A program made the translations under genes and the position numbers. From JBBSZK01 sp964428325 (GTDB lineage: Archaea > Nanobdellota > Nanobdellia > Pacearchaeales > GW2011-AR1): DNA of 64,000 nucleotides. The first letter of the stretch is position 1. Every line of letters starts with the position of its first letter. The notes under the pieces were generated by a model. It saw only the letters and a list, made by a program, of their open reading frames with translations. It did no database searches and had not been told where the DNA came from. Of the stretch, positions 1 through 8,543 are shown piece after piece. The DNA lies in assembly GCA_964428325.1 (NCBI GenBank), contig CAYRXU010000001.1:66432-130431 (forward strand), written 5' to 3'.

Positions 1-156
1 AGAGTTGGCGGACGCTTCAACAATACAGGCTTTGCTCAATATGTGACGGATCCTTGGGAATATTCTCAAGTCGGTGCAAGTCTCATGGAAAGAATTAGAT
101 ATACTCTCAAGCAAAAGAGGCTAGATGCTAAAAAAAGAGCGGCACCGAATAACTAA
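1..156 (+). CDS. C-terminal end of an unidentified protein (partial)
   Basis: An open frame enters from the left edge and ends at TAA 154-156, giving the last 51 residues. The visible part contains a Gly/Asn-rich stretch, then a likely amphipathic helix, and ends in a strongly basic tail (KQKRLDAKKRAAP). No family is recognised from so short a piece. The start lies outside the window, so neither length nor function can be judged. Confidence 0.5.
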   Translation, partial: RVGGRFNNTGFAQYVTDPWEYSQVGASLMERIRYTLKQKRLDAKKRAAPNN

Positions 157-196
157 TACTACTTAGCTTTAAATACCGTCAATTTTGAATTATAGT

Positions 197-451
197 ATGA
201 CATATCACCCAACGAGAATAGATCACCCTGAATTGTGGAGATTGTTCCAGTATGACGGTCGAGACTATGCAGCGTTGCCAGGAGATTTGACTATTCTTGA
301 AGTTGCTGAGGGTTCAGTTAGACGAGTGAAGGGAGTAGACCAATTCAATCTTAATGTAAAGGGTTGTATTGGAGCAAGAGAAGTGACACATGACCCGACA
401 ATTAGAAGAAGCTTATCTCAGATTATTTCTCGGCTCGACTCTTCCCTATAA
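197..451 (+). CDS. Small hypothetical protein, 84 aa
   Basis: The frame begins with TTG at 185 and ATG at 197; the ATG is preferred because there is no ribosome-binding site favouring the TTG. The product is a soluble 84-residue protein with no signal peptide or membrane segment, mixed charge, and a short internal stretch (GDLTILEVAEG) that looks like a beta hairpin. No family is recognised. Its last 29 bases overlap the end of the convergent membrane-protein gene on the other strand, which is unusual and slightly lowers confidence that both are real. Confidence 0.45.
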   Translation: MTYHPTRIDHPELWRLFQYDGRDYAALPGDLTILEVAEGSVRRVKGVDQFNLNVKGCIGAREVTHDPTIRRSLSQIISRLDSSL

Positions 452-821
452 AGAAGAATATTACTAGATAAATTGCAGTTCCAAGAGCGCCAATTGTTGC
501 AAATGATAGCGTGTAGGGTCCGGAATAGCGTGCGAATAATGCGCTTATGATTGCGATGATTCCAAGTACGCCTATACCTAGTCCGAGATAAGGGTTTGAG
601 AGCACTAGATCTCTATTCCAGCTGAAGATAAGTGCAAGAAGCCAAGAGAGCCCAATTGAGAAAATGATTTCCATAGCCCCGAATTCTGCGTTGGTTTCTT
701 GTGCAAGCATCACAAAGAAGATTATTGTGATTGTAAGATAGAACGCAAATAGAACCCAGCTATGCCATGGAGGGAGAATATGCGGATTGTTTTTTACTTG
801 TTGCACATCACTCTTTTTCAT
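423..821 (-). CDS. Small integral membrane protein, four predicted TM helices
   Basis: This is a 132-residue protein with four hydrophobic segments, at roughly residues 21-40, 50-67, 79-95 and 104-124. It has short loops and a basic C-terminus (GKSRAEK). The N-terminus (MKKSDVQQVKNN) is cytoplasmic by the positive-inside rule. No catalytic motif is visible and the family is not recognised. It is transcribed divergently from the GLUG surface protein, with about 40 bases between the two starts, so their promoters must overlap. It may be a lineage-specific membrane protein of unknown role. Confidence 0.6.
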   Translation of the reverse strand: MKKSDVQQVKNNPHILPPWHSWVLFAFYLTITIIFFVMLAQETNAEFGAMEIIFSIGLSWLLALIFSWNRDLVLSNPYLGLGIGVLGIIAIISALFARYSGPYTLSFATIGALGTAIYLVIFFFIGKSRAEK

Positions 822-840
822 GTCGAAATATAGAATGATA

Positions 841-850
841 ATTTAAATAG
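841..850 (+). promoter_or_regulatory. TATA box of the GLUG surface protein gene (leaderless)
   Basis: ATTTAAATAG is centred about 20 bases before the ATG at 865. That spacing places transcription start at or very near the start codon, so the mRNA would be leaderless. The same arrangement recurs at many genes in this window. Confidence 0.5.
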
Positions 851-864
851 TTGCCTGCGTACAA

Positions 865-2799
865 ATGAGAATGGAATTTCCACGTGATAAGCTAACTATT
901 GTTCTATGTTTACTAGCGTTTGCTATTTTGATTAGCTTTTTTGCTTTTGGAGCATATTATGCGTACTCTGATTTGAACATGTTGGAAGAAACTGGGCAGT
1001 TACCTGTGACAGTTCCGACAAATGAGCCTATTACAAATAGCACTCCACTTGGAGGCAATCCTCCTGCTGCTCCAAACGGAACTATCTCCCGAGGTGGAGG
1101 TGGAGGCGGCGGTGGAGGAGGCGGAGGAGGATCTGGCCCTGCACCTGAGCCAACTACACCTCAATGTAGCGACGGTGTGGACAATGATAATGATGGGTAC
1201 GTTGACTATCCTGCAGATCGAGCATGTAATGATGCAAATGACAATAATGAATCCCCGACTTTAGTTTGTACCGCTCAAGATTTGAGCGAAGTTAGTTTGA
1301 ATCTTAATGGAGAATACATACAAACATGCGACATAGATTTAAGCAATTACAGTAGTTGGACACCTATCGGAGGATATAGCAGTAATCCCGCTTCGCTTGT
1401 TCCATTTACCGGAAGTTATGACGGTGCGGGACATACAATATACAATTTCACATACTACAACTTAGATAGCCCTGATATTGCCGTAGGATTGTTCGGGGAA
1501 GTCAGTAATGATGGTTTTGTAAGTAATATTAACTTGGTTAATTTCAACATAACCGTAATTCAGAATAGCACTTCTCAAGCAGGTGTTTTCACAGGTTCAG
1601 TCTTTGGCTTCTATGATGGACGAGGTGAACATAAGGTTATTGAAAACATAAGCGTTCAAGGGAGTATCCGCCTAAGGGCTCCAAATGGTTTCCTTGGAGG
1701 AATTGTTGGTGATGCAAGATATGCCAATCTATCAAATCTACACTCAAATGTGACTATCTATCGAGAGTTCACAGATAAAGTTCTGGCTGGAGCAACATCA
1801 TCTTATGTTGGAGGAATAGCAGGTATGTCTACATCGGTTAGGAATTCTAGTGCTGTAGGGACCATCCAATCGTATAACTTAGTGGTCAATAACGAAACCC
1901 CTGTGCGCTCAGCTGCGGGATTGGCAGCATATGTATCAGGAGATATAGAAAATTCTTATGCTGAAATGAATATAACTTTTGATAGCTCTACTCTTGGAGG
2001 ACTTGGCGGTTTAGCGGATACAGTTATAGGCGACATACTCCGTTCTGGATTCAGAGGCACCTTGAACGGAAATAATTCAATAGGTGGAGTGGCCGTGATA
2101 GCATATGGAAATGTTACTGAATCATTTGCAAGAGGAACCATAACGGGTCATTGGGCCATTGGGGGTCTCATTAGCGTTTATAGCCCAGAAGGCGGGGCGC
2201 AGATGACCGATTCTTATGCAAGAGTGGATATATATGCAACAGGCCAAAATGTGGGAGGTCTCGTTTATAGAACTTCGAATGAAGGTATCTCCATTGATCG
2301 AAGTTACGCTTCCGGAAATATAACTGCGCAATCTCCTAAAGGGGGCCTTATAGGTTATTTCTCATCGCCTCCGAGTTCTGCAGTTGTGAATAATTCGTAC
2401 TGGGACGTTAATGTAAGCGGCCTCAATACAAGCATAGGAGGAGGATCTGGAAATACGACTGAGCAAATGTTTAATCAAAGCATTTATGTTGGGTGGGACT
2501 TTACAAATGTTTGGGAAATGAATCCTAACGGACCTGATTATCCACACTTGCTATGGGAGCAGGGCGTATGTGGGCCATTGCGATGTTCGCCATTTACCAG
2601 CATTACAGAGTTGAGAGAATCGCGATTGTTCAGTAGAACGGCAGGCATCGTTCTAGGGCTGCATATTCTTCTCTTTGTCTTGATTATTGTGTCTCTTCTT
2701 GTACATATACGTCATGAGAAGCGAGATGCTCTTCTTGAGTTGCGCCAGGCGTTCCCTGAGATGCAAGAGCAGACTGATCCTTATTTGGGCGGACAGTAA
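865..2799 (+). CDS. Large surface protein with poly-Gly linker, Ca-binding-like motif and GLUG repeats
   Basis: The 644-residue protein starts with a membrane helix or uncleaved signal (about residues 10-31). A run of 13 glycines follows near residue 80, then an acidic motif (DGVDNDNDGYVD) typical of calcium-binding repeats in surface proteins, with two cysteines. The central 400 residues contain repeated GG[LIV].G...NSYA-type units, which match the GLUG motif known from beta-helical adhesins. A second membrane helix (about 595-617) and a basic cytoplasmic tail end the protein. The most likely role is an anchored beta-helix adhesin or structural surface protein. Many NxS/T sequons suggest N-glycosylation. 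ATG 865 fits the TATA spacing; ATG 871 is an alternative. Confidence 0.75.
   Translation: MRMEFPRDKLTIVLCLLAFAILISFFAFGAYYAYSDLNMLEETGQLPVTVPTNEPITNSTPLGGNPPAAPNGTISRGGGGGGGGGGGGGSGPAPEPTTPQCSDGVDNDNDGYVDYPADRACNDANDNNESPTLVCTAQDLSEVSLNLNGEYIQTCDIDLSNYSSWTPIGGYSSNPASLVPFTGSYDGAGHTIYNFTYYNLDSPDIAVGLFGEVSNDGFVSNINLVNFNITVIQNSTSQAGVFTGSVFGFYDGRGEHKVIENISVQGSIRLRAPNGFLGGIVGDARYANLSNLHSNVTIYREFTDKVLAGATSSYVGGIAGMSTSVRNSSAVGTIQSYNLVVNNETPVRSAAGLAAYVSGDIENSYAEMNITFDSSTLGGLGGLADTVIGDILRSGFRGTLNGNNSIGGVAVIAYGNVTESFARGTITGHWAIGGLISVYSPEGGAQMTDSYARVDIYATGQNVGGLVYRTSNEGISIDRSYASGNITAQSPKGGLIGYFSSPPSSAVVNNSYWDVNVSGLNTSIGGGSGNTTEQMFNQSIYVGWDFTNVWEMNPNGPDYPHLLWEQGVCGPLRCSPFTSITELRESRLFSRTAGIVLGLHILLFVLIIVSLLVHIRHEKRDALLELRQAFPEMQEQTDPYLGGQ
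1093..1131 (+). repeat. GGN triplet tract encoding 13 consecutive glycines
   Basis: Thirteen consecutive Gly codons form a G-rich GGN repeat on the coding strand. It encodes a flexible linker between the membrane helix and the outer domains. A similar 11-Gly tract lies at 9335-9367 in another surface protein. Such tracts can expand or contract by slippage and could form G-quadruplexes. Confidence 0.7.
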
Positions 2800-2800
2800 G

Positions 2801-2809
2801 TTTAAAAAG
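2801..2809 (+). promoter_or_regulatory. TATA box of RNase P RNA
   Basis: TTTAAAAAG lies directly after the stop codon of the GLUG protein and 24 bases (from its centre) before the predicted 5' end of the RNase P RNA at about 2829. Confidence 0.55.
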
Positions 2810-2828
2810 CGTCAAAAAGCTCTTTCTT

Positions 2829-3215
2829 ATGTGAGTCGGACAGCTGACTCCGGGAGTGCACTTGAATGTGCGAAGACTGATAATGAGTTTTCTCCTGAGG
2901 AAGGTCCGGACATCTCTCTATGCAAATAGAGAACAACACGATCCGCTGAAAGGCGGCTACGTGCGAGCGTAAGCAACGTAACAGAAACGACACAGCCTCA
3001 ATTGAGCTATGAACCGTGAGGGAAGCTTTGAGATTGAGGATTTGATGAAACGTCGAGAATGATAATTCTCGGGGTGATCAAGAACGAAAGTTCTTGACAC
3101 GGACGCCTTCGTGGATGCAACCACTTTAACCGTGGGCGCAGTCAGATGTCAGCACGCACAGTTTGCGCGTTATGGCGCGATGTTCGACAGAATCTGGCCT
3201 ACGTCCGACTCACAT
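2829..3215 (+). ncRNA. rnpB: RNase P RNA (archaeal, type A-like)
   Basis: This stretch between two protein genes carries the hallmarks of the RNA subunit of RNase P, which matures tRNA 5' ends. The two ends form a perfect 13-bp helix P1 (2829-2841 with 3203-3215). The conserved region CR-I, GAGGAAGGTCCGGAC, lies at about 2897-2911. The 3' P4 strand with the ACAGAA element and CTGGCC lies at about 3187-3199. Several further self-complementary hairpins lie between, such as the one around AAGAACGAAAGTTCTT. The length of about 387 nt fits archaeal RNase P RNAs. The ends are inferred from helix P1 and are accurate to a few bases. The short open frames here are not genes. Confidence 0.88.
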
Positions 3216-3273
3216 CCTTAATTGTTTAGTTTATCATATGAATACTTATTAAGGAAGAGAGTATTGTTATTGG

Positions 3274-3756
3274 ATGGTTAAGTTTGACTTTCAAAACCTC
3301 CCATCTTCTGTTTTTTCTAGATTGCGCAATGATTATGGTTCAAGTAACAAAGTAATAGAACTAATAAATCGTGGTGATATTGAATATCGCGAGGGCGAGA
3401 CTAGACAAGAGGTGCGTATGTGGGGAGGAAGACTTGCTTTTGCCTTGGCTCCAGGGCAGCTTATAAGCTGTTATAGATCCGATTTACTCGATGTTGAACG
3501 GCCAACGTATCAACGCCTTGCCGAACTTCTGTCTCTAGGAGAAAGTCATGCTAATGGTAGGCACTTGAATCATTTAAGAAGAGGATTTATAGTTGAATAT
3601 GATGATAGGTCAAGACAAGAAATAGAGCGGATTGCAGGTCTACCGATATCTCGGAGCGTTCGAGTTCGCCATGAGATAGGAAAGATTGTAGACCATAGCA
3701 CAATGTTTGAAGCGATTTGGAAAGTTGCCGTTAAACCCCTAATATCTATCTCTTAA
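3274..3756 (+). CDS. Hypothetical soluble protein, 160 aa
   Basis: A 160-residue soluble protein with no signal peptide or membrane segment. It is rich in Arg, Glu and Leu, with several predicted helices (for example YQRLAELLSLGES and RQEIERIAGLP) and a hydrophobic C-terminal strand (VAVKPLISIS). No family is recognised. It sits alone between RNase P RNA and tRNA-Phe, and an AT-rich stretch at about 3225-3250 could hold its promoter. Base composition is similar to its neighbours, so there is no sign of recent transfer. Function unknown. Confidence 0.55.
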   Translation: MVKFDFQNLPSSVFSRLRNDYGSSNKVIELINRGDIEYREGETRQEVRMWGGRLAFALAPGQLISCYRSDLLDVERPTYQRLAELLSLGESHANGRHLNHLRRGFIVEYDDRSRQEIERIAGLPISRSVRVRHEIGKIVDHSTMFEAIWKVAVKPLISIS

Positions 3757-3770
3757 CGGTTTACTAAACC

Positions 3771-3778
3771 TTTAAAAG
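3771..3778 (+). promoter_or_regulatory. TATA box of tRNA-Phe
   Basis: TTTAAAAG is centred about 28 bases before the tRNA 5' end at 3803, the expected archaeal spacing. Confidence 0.55.
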
Positions 3779-3802
3779 CTGTTTTTTACTGTGTTTTCAT
3801 AT

Positions 3803-3874
3803 GGGAGTGTAGCTCAGTGGGAGAGCGTTCGACTGAAGCTCGATAGGTCGGGGGTTCGATTCCCTCCACTCCCA
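3803..3874 (+). tRNA. trnF: tRNA-Phe (GAA)
   Basis: A complete cloverleaf. Acceptor stem GGGAGTG pairs with CACTCCC, followed by discriminator A. The D-arm is GCTC-AGTGGGA-GAGC. The anticodon arm TTCGA-CTGAAGC-TCGAT has anticodon GAA, with a U-U mismatch at the outermost pair. The variable region has five bases. The T-arm is GGGGG-TTCGATT-CCCTC. No CCA is encoded and there is no intron. It decodes UUC/UUU. Confidence 0.95.
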
Positions 3875-3920
3875 TTTCTGGCGACGTTACGTATTTATAG
3901 CAAGTTTGGCTCGAGAGATA

Positions 3921-5192
3921 ATGAATTGGCCTTATCTTGCTGTTGGTGCTCTTGCTGGAGTTATATTGATTATTTTTGCTTCGTATGTGACTATTACAGG
4001 CTTTACGGTGAATGAAGAGTTTTTTAGTGCTCAGCTTGGTGCTGCTTACACCGAACAAGTTGGAGTTGGGCTTGCTGATGGCGAAGAGCACGATTTTGTC
4101 CCTACGATAAGCTGTTATGAAGAAGGATGTGGCATTATCTCGCTGAAGATATCGGGAGAGATTCATGCCAATCGTTCAGGGACAGTGCGCGTGTATGTTG
4201 ATGATGACAAGGAGAGATACCTTGTTCTGGAAGAAAGTATTCTTCTTGGGTCGCATGACATCACTGAGAGTGTAATGAGTGAGGAAAATGTAAGCTTCTT
4301 CAACGAGACAACGAATGAGACTGAAGTGCAGACGTTCTATACGACGCACGAAAATACTTACAGCATAGAGGAACCGGGCACGTCATCTTTTAAGCACGTT
4401 TGTGATGAGAGTTGCGAGTTCTTTCTTGCGAGCCGCGTGATGTACTCCCTAAGTGTTGAAGCACCTGAAGACGTAGATATTGAGATCAAAGATGTGACTT
4501 ACGTATGGGAAATTCCTGGTCGCGAGATTGTTGAGATTGAGGTATTGAATGATAGTGATGTGAATATGACAACCCCGGAGCTGAAGAATGAGACTAACAT
4601 GACACTTTCTCCTCCGATTGTATCCGGAATTACAGGATTTGCATCTGTTGATTTTAGTGCTAGAGAGAATGTAAGCAACCTGCCTGCGAACTGGTTCGTA
4701 AAATCAGAGCCTAGTTTAGATGATGTTGACTCTGCTAATTGGGAATGGGAGCCATATTCTGATTTAGAAAGTGGGATAAATATCCCTCTTGGTGTGATGA
4801 AGAGGCCTCAAGAAGAATACGCAAGCGTTGAAGTTAGATTATACTCTAGGACAGTTGAAATTCAAGAAAACGCTTCTCTTGAGATTGAGTTCGTATATGA
4901 TATAGATGCTAGGGACGAATGTGCGCAACTAACCTTTGAGACCTATGGAAATAATAGTCTCCCGGAGACAAGTTACATGATTACCCTATCTGGAAAAAGA
5001 ATAGATTCCGAGCAAGACTTTAGTCTAAATTACACCTTCTCGGATAGAAAGACGACCCTCAGGGCTCGTACAATAGCTCAAGTTAAAGGAAAAATTGGAC
5101 AATTTTCCTTGACCCCATTGTGCTACGATGGGACGATAAATGTCCAGAATTTAACCTATATGTTTATAAATAATTTTGAGCACTACGAGTAA
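3921..5192 (+). CDS. Secreted/anchored surface protein, beta-rich, 423 aa
   Basis: The N-terminus (MNWPYLAVGALAGVILIIFA) is a single hydrophobic helix, so the protein is exported or anchored. The rest is beta-strand-rich with many acidic residues and NxS/T sequons (for example NDSDVNMT and NETNMTLS), two CxxxC-like cysteine pairs, and a second ITGF motif near residue 240 that echoes the one just after the signal. No catalytic motif is seen. ATG 3921 is preferred over the in-frame TTG at 3906, which would add five residues. It is followed after one base by the next surface protein start, so the two are probably co-transcribed. Function unknown; a structural cell-surface role is inferred. Confidence 0.65.
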   Translation: MNWPYLAVGALAGVILIIFASYVTITGFTVNEEFFSAQLGAAYTEQVGVGLADGEEHDFVPTISCYEEGCGIISLKISGEIHANRSGTVRVYVDDDKERYLVLEESILLGSHDITESVMSEENVSFFNETTNETEVQTFYTTHENTYSIEEPGTSSFKHVCDESCEFFLASRVMYSLSVEAPEDVDIEIKDVTYVWEIPGREIVEIEVLNDSDVNMTTPELKNETNMTLSPPIVSGITGFASVDFSARENVSNLPANWFVKSEPSLDDVDSANWEWEPYSDLESGINIPLGVMKRPQEEYASVEVRLYSRTVEIQENASLEIEFVYDIDARDECAQLTFETYGNNSLPETSYMITLSGKRIDSEQDFSLNYTFSDRKTTLRARTIAQVKGKIGQFSLTPLCYDGTINVQNLTYMFINNFEHYE

Positions 5193-5193
5193 T

Positions 5194-6810
5194 ATGAAGA
5201 GAGGGGAGATAATTATAATTTTATTGATCTGCGCGATATTTATCTCTCCGATATGCTCTGCTAGAGTTGTCCCTTATTCTGAAATAAAAACTGTTGAATT
5301 CTTTGTCGGGCAGGATACGACGCAATCTGCAAATACTACTTCTCGTGGATATGGTCTATCTTTTTATTTGCCAGAGACTGATGTCGCCAAGAGATATGCA
5401 TGGTTTGAGATGACTAATATATTGACTGCTGTTGTGGACAATGTTGTTGACGTTAACCTTAGCCAAGTTGCTGGCGACTCTTATTCTATAGACAGCGCAG
5501 GGGAGACTCAAGAGAGCCTGATAAGATATGCCTTTCAGCCGCAGGTAAATCCTGGAATAAATGGACCCTATACCCTATATTCTAAGACCTCAATTGGAGG
5601 ACCATTATCTGCGGAGTCTGCTAAATTATTGTTGACTTACGAGTACGACTCTACTTCCCCAAGACAGTTAAAAACAGTTAAGTACCTAGTGGGGCAAGAT
5701 AATTTAAGTCGGGCTTCTGCGGCAACCTTGTCTCTTCCATTCTCTATTTTTCTTCCTGAAACTGGAATAGTTGTCAGATCTGCCTTTGTTGAGGTAACTG
5801 GAGTAAGCAGAGGTAATGCTGACCAGTCTATCTTTGTAAATACGACTGCTGGCGTTTCCTTGACTGCTTCGATCGATAGTAGCGCAGCTACACAAGCCTA
5901 TACCTTGTTATACAACGCAACAGAATTGTATTCAATCAATTCTCCAGGAACATATTCTAAAACCTTAAATGTGCAAGCAACTGGAGGCAGCCAGACTTTG
6001 GTTGGAGCGGTAGCGACAATAACTTATGAATATGATTCTAACTCAACAAACCAGTTGAGAACAGTAAGATATAACGCCATGGAGCTTAACAACAGTTACG
6101 CGACAAATACTCTAGTTAGTCAAGATTTTAGTTTTGAGGTTGCCGAGGATGCAATTCAAGTACAATCTGCATTTATCAAGTTTAATGCCTGGATAACTGC
6201 GACCGCGAGCATTTTGGCAAATATAAGTAATGTAGGGCATAGGAACTCAACGGTAACCATCTTGACTGAAGGCACTCATTTTACGCATTATACAAACTTC
6301 ACACAGGCTTATGCGATAAATTCTGCAGGAGACTATGGGCCATATACGCTTAACTATCGTCTTATTGGTCCAACAACTACAGTTCCAATGGCGCAATTTT
6401 TCCTGACCTATAACTATTCAACCAGTACACCTAAGAAGATGAAGACAGTAGAGTTTGGCCCATTCACTGATGATACACAGCGTGCAGCTAACATTGATTA
6501 TGATAGGGCCATATTTATGATTACTCCAGAATATAATGTTAGCATGAGATCAGTTTACATGGAATCAAGTGCTGTAGCTTCATCTACTGGAGCGACACAT
6601 ACGCTTTTTGCCGGATTTGGTGATGATCCTAGAAGATTTACTAAATCAACAACAGGGGAAACTTCAATGAGCTACTTGATAAGAAACGCAACAGATACTC
6701 TGTACGATGCAAGTACAGGCACTAATGGCGCATTCCAATTATTCAGACAGGACAGCGGTATTTCTTCTGTTACTAGCGGGAAGGTGATTGCTACCTATTT
6801 TTTTCAGTAA
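5194..6810 (+). CDS. Large repetitive surface protein, upstream part of a frameshifted gene
   Basis: The protein begins with a cleavable-looking signal peptide (MKRGEIIIILLICAIFISPICSA). About four beta-rich repeats of 110-120 residues follow, each opening with a KTVEF/KTVKY/RTVRY-type strand and closing with [TL]TYEYDS-type strands. The fourth repeat ends at ATYFF and the frame then meets TAA at 6808-6810, right after a run of seven T (6798-6804). Reading one base back across the T run continues without a break into the downstream frame to 7901. The two frames are therefore best seen as one gene of about 900 codons. ATG 5194 follows the previous stop by one base. A structural surface role is inferred. 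Confidence 0.7.
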   Translation: MKRGEIIIILLICAIFISPICSARVVPYSEIKTVEFFVGQDTTQSANTTSRGYGLSFYLPETDVAKRYAWFEMTNILTAVVDNVVDVNLSQVAGDSYSIDSAGETQESLIRYAFQPQVNPGINGPYTLYSKTSIGGPLSAESAKLLLTYEYDSTSPRQLKTVKYLVGQDNLSRASAATLSLPFSIFLPETGIVVRSAFVEVTGVSRGNADQSIFVNTTAGVSLTASIDSSAATQAYTLLYNATELYSINSPGTYSKTLNVQATGGSQTLVGAVATITYEYDSNSTNQLRTVRYNAMELNNSYATNTLVSQDFSFEVAEDAIQVQSAFIKFNAWITATASILANISNVGHRNSTVTILTEGTHFTHYTNFTQAYAINSAGDYGPYTLNYRLIGPTTTVPMAQFFLTYNYSTSTPKKMKTVEFGPFTDDTQRAANIDYDRAIFMITPEYNVSMRSVYMESSAVASSTGATHTLFAGFGDDPRRFTKSTTGETSMSYLIRNATDTLYDASTGTNGAFQLFRQDSGISSVTSGKVIATYFFQ

Positions 6811-7901
6811 TTAGTGGACCTCAATGGGACAACCCTGCAAAAAATCAAAGCATAGTATCTCAGAATGACATCATAGCGTTTAATACCAGCTGGAGTAGCA
6901 GTTACAATCTGCAAAGATATATTTTCTCTATAAATCAGACAGGGCAATGGATAAATAGCGAACAAGTGCTATTCAGCGGCAAGAACAATGTATCAACTAA
7001 TGTAACTAGAATAACTGCCTCTCAAGGCACCACGGTGGAATGGAAATTTTACGCACAAGACATATATGGTACCTGGAATGTAACAGACATACAGACTTTT
7101 GTTGTTGGCGGAAATAGCGGCACCTTAAGCGCTATGCTAATATCCCCTACTGGATCTAACAACCAACCTGCTAACCAAACCTTCGTCCTACACGCTAACG
7201 TCACATGCTCAGGTTCCGGAGGAGCTAGCTGCGGTAGCGTCAATGGGACATTGCTCTATAACGCAACTTCAGCCAATCCTTCAAATAATATAACTGGAGG
7301 AGGAAATTTCAACACTCCTTTCTACGCATTGCAGAATAACCCTCTTGCCTGTGGAAGCATGACTTCCTCAAGTGCTCCTTGTGCGCTGAACTGGACCATA
7401 AATACCACGGGAAATATAGGCAGCACATGGGGACTTGCTGTTAACTTTAGCTCGACCGATAGTGGCGTGAGTGCTTCACTTACGAATACGACCAATATAA
7501 CTATTATTGATGCCTCGCTAAGCATTACGATTTCAACTACTCTGCAGAATGTGAACTTTGGAAGTAACCTTAATCCTGGAAGCTACAATAATAGCGCAGT
7601 TAACAACTCGAATAATGTTTACAATATAACTTGCGGATATCTCGCAGGTAACTGTAACATCTCCATCAAGGCGAATGATGAGCTTGTTGCAGGCATAACT
7701 CGCATAGGGGCGACTAATGTAACTTGGAATCAAGCGAATACCATTATAGGGTCTAAAAGATTGTCTCTGGTTTACCAAGTTATCAATCTAACCCTTTCAA
7801 ATTTGGCCACCCAGCCCATCTACTTCTGGCTGGACATTCCGAATGGAACAGTTGCAGGAAATTATGTAGGTAACTTTACTATACAAGGACAACCGAATTA
7901 A
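6804..7901 (+). CDS. Downstream part of the frameshifted surface protein
   Basis: This frame has no start codon with a ribosome-binding site and no signal peptide; the first in-frame GTG is at 6966. The coding character clearly extends back to the T7 run at 6798-6804: residues such as SGPQWDNPAKNQS and NDIIAFNTSW form a typical Ig-like opening of archaeal surface proteins. Two Ig-like domains rich in Asn/Ser/Thr follow. A C-terminal domain, FGSNLNPGSY to DIPNGTVAG, is shared with the next gene. A single extra T in the run, or a -1 slip on it, would join it to the upstream part. It may be a sequencing or assembly error, phase variation or programmed frameshifting. Confidence 0.6.
   Translation, partial: SVISGPQWDNPAKNQSIVSQNDIIAFNTSWSSSYNLQRYIFSINQTGQWINSEQVLFSGKNNVSTNVTRITASQGTTVEWKFYAQDIYGTWNVTDIQTFVVGGNSGTLSAMLISPTGSNNQPANQTFVLHANVTCSGSGGASCGSVNGTLLYNATSANPSNNITGGGNFNTPFYALQNNPLACGSMTSSSAPCALNWTINTTGNIGSTWGLAVNFSSTDSGVSASLTNTTNITIIDASLSITISTTLQNVNFGSNLNPGSYNNSAVNNSNNVYNITCGYLAGNCNISIKANDELVAGITRIGATNVTWNQANTIIGSKRLSLVYQVINLTLSNLATQPIYFWLDIPNGTVAGNYVGNFTIQGQPN
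7557..7582 (+). repeat. 26-base direct repeat shared with 8145-8170
   Basis: The segment encoding FGSNLNPGS is identical over 26 bases to 8145-8170 in the next gene, while the flanking DNA is diverged. It marks a duplicated C-terminal domain between adjacent surface protein genes. Confidence 0.7.
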
Positions 7902-7925
7902 ATTTATAAAGGAGCAAGCGATAAG

Positions 7926-8543
7926 ATGGCTATGAAAAGAGCGAAGAGGGGTAGTGTGAATACTATGCACTATATGGTGCTACTTCTTGCGGTTGTGATT
8001 GTTGCTCTTGCAGTGACCTTTCTCGTATCGCATGATAGCCCTCCTGTCATTACAGGTTATGCTACTTCGCAAGTAGGTAACTTGAGCGCCAGTATTGCGA
8101 CTTATCTCTCGTGTACTTGGAGTAATGATGCCCTTTCTATTAGTTTTGGAAGTAACCTTAATCCTGGAAGTTATGACATTAACGCTACTCAAAACTTTAA
8201 TCTTACTACATTTAATAACACATTCTACAACGTTACCGTTGACACATTCAGTAATGTTGCTGCGAATATTACCGTAAAGGGAGAAAATCTGGTATCTGGC
8301 AGTAATATCATCGGGGTTACTAACATTACCTGGGCAAGTAACGGTACACATGCAAATGGAACAAATATGATTAGCGGTAATGGAATTGTGTTAAATACTA
8401 CGTTCAACATTGGCAATGCTGTTGGAGTAGCACGCAGCGTTGGGAGTACTACTCACTTCAGATTCTGGGTAGACATTCCAAACGGAACGGTAGCAGGAAG
8501 CTACACAGGTAACTACACTATGCAGTGTGCAGGAGCGACATAA
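7926..8543 (+). CDS. Anchored surface protein with FGSNLNPGSY domain, 205 aa
   Basis: A basic N-terminus (MAMKRAKRG) leads into one hydrophobic helix (about residues 16-35). A single extracellular domain of about 150 residues follows, from YLSCTW to GNYTMQC. This domain is paralogous to the C-terminal domain of the preceding protein: both carry FGSNLNPGSY, a xxxFW[LV]DIPNGTVAG[NS]Y motif and a closing GN[FY]T strand. There are only two cysteines, one near each end of the domain, which could pair. Many Asn sequons are present. It lies 24 bases after the previous gene and overlaps the next by one base, so it is part of the same operon. Function unknown; probably structural. Confidence 0.7.
   Translation: MAMKRAKRGSVNTMHYMVLLLAVVIVALAVTFLVSHDSPPVITGYATSQVGNLSASIATYLSCTWSNDALSISFGSNLNPGSYDINATQNFNLTTFNNTFYNVTVDTFSNVAANITVKGENLVSGSNIIGVTNITWASNGTHANGTNMISGNGIVLNTTFNIGNAVGVARSVGSTTHFRFWVDIPNGTVAGSYTGNYTMQCAGAT

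Noticed and set aside
2687..2993. Short open frames over the RNase P RNA
   Set aside because: The region is explained by the conserved RNA elements and helix P1.
3791..4015. Open frame starting across tRNA-Phe
   Set aside because: Its residues (VAQWESVR, DRSGVRFPP) are the translation of the tRNA itself, a known spurious pattern.
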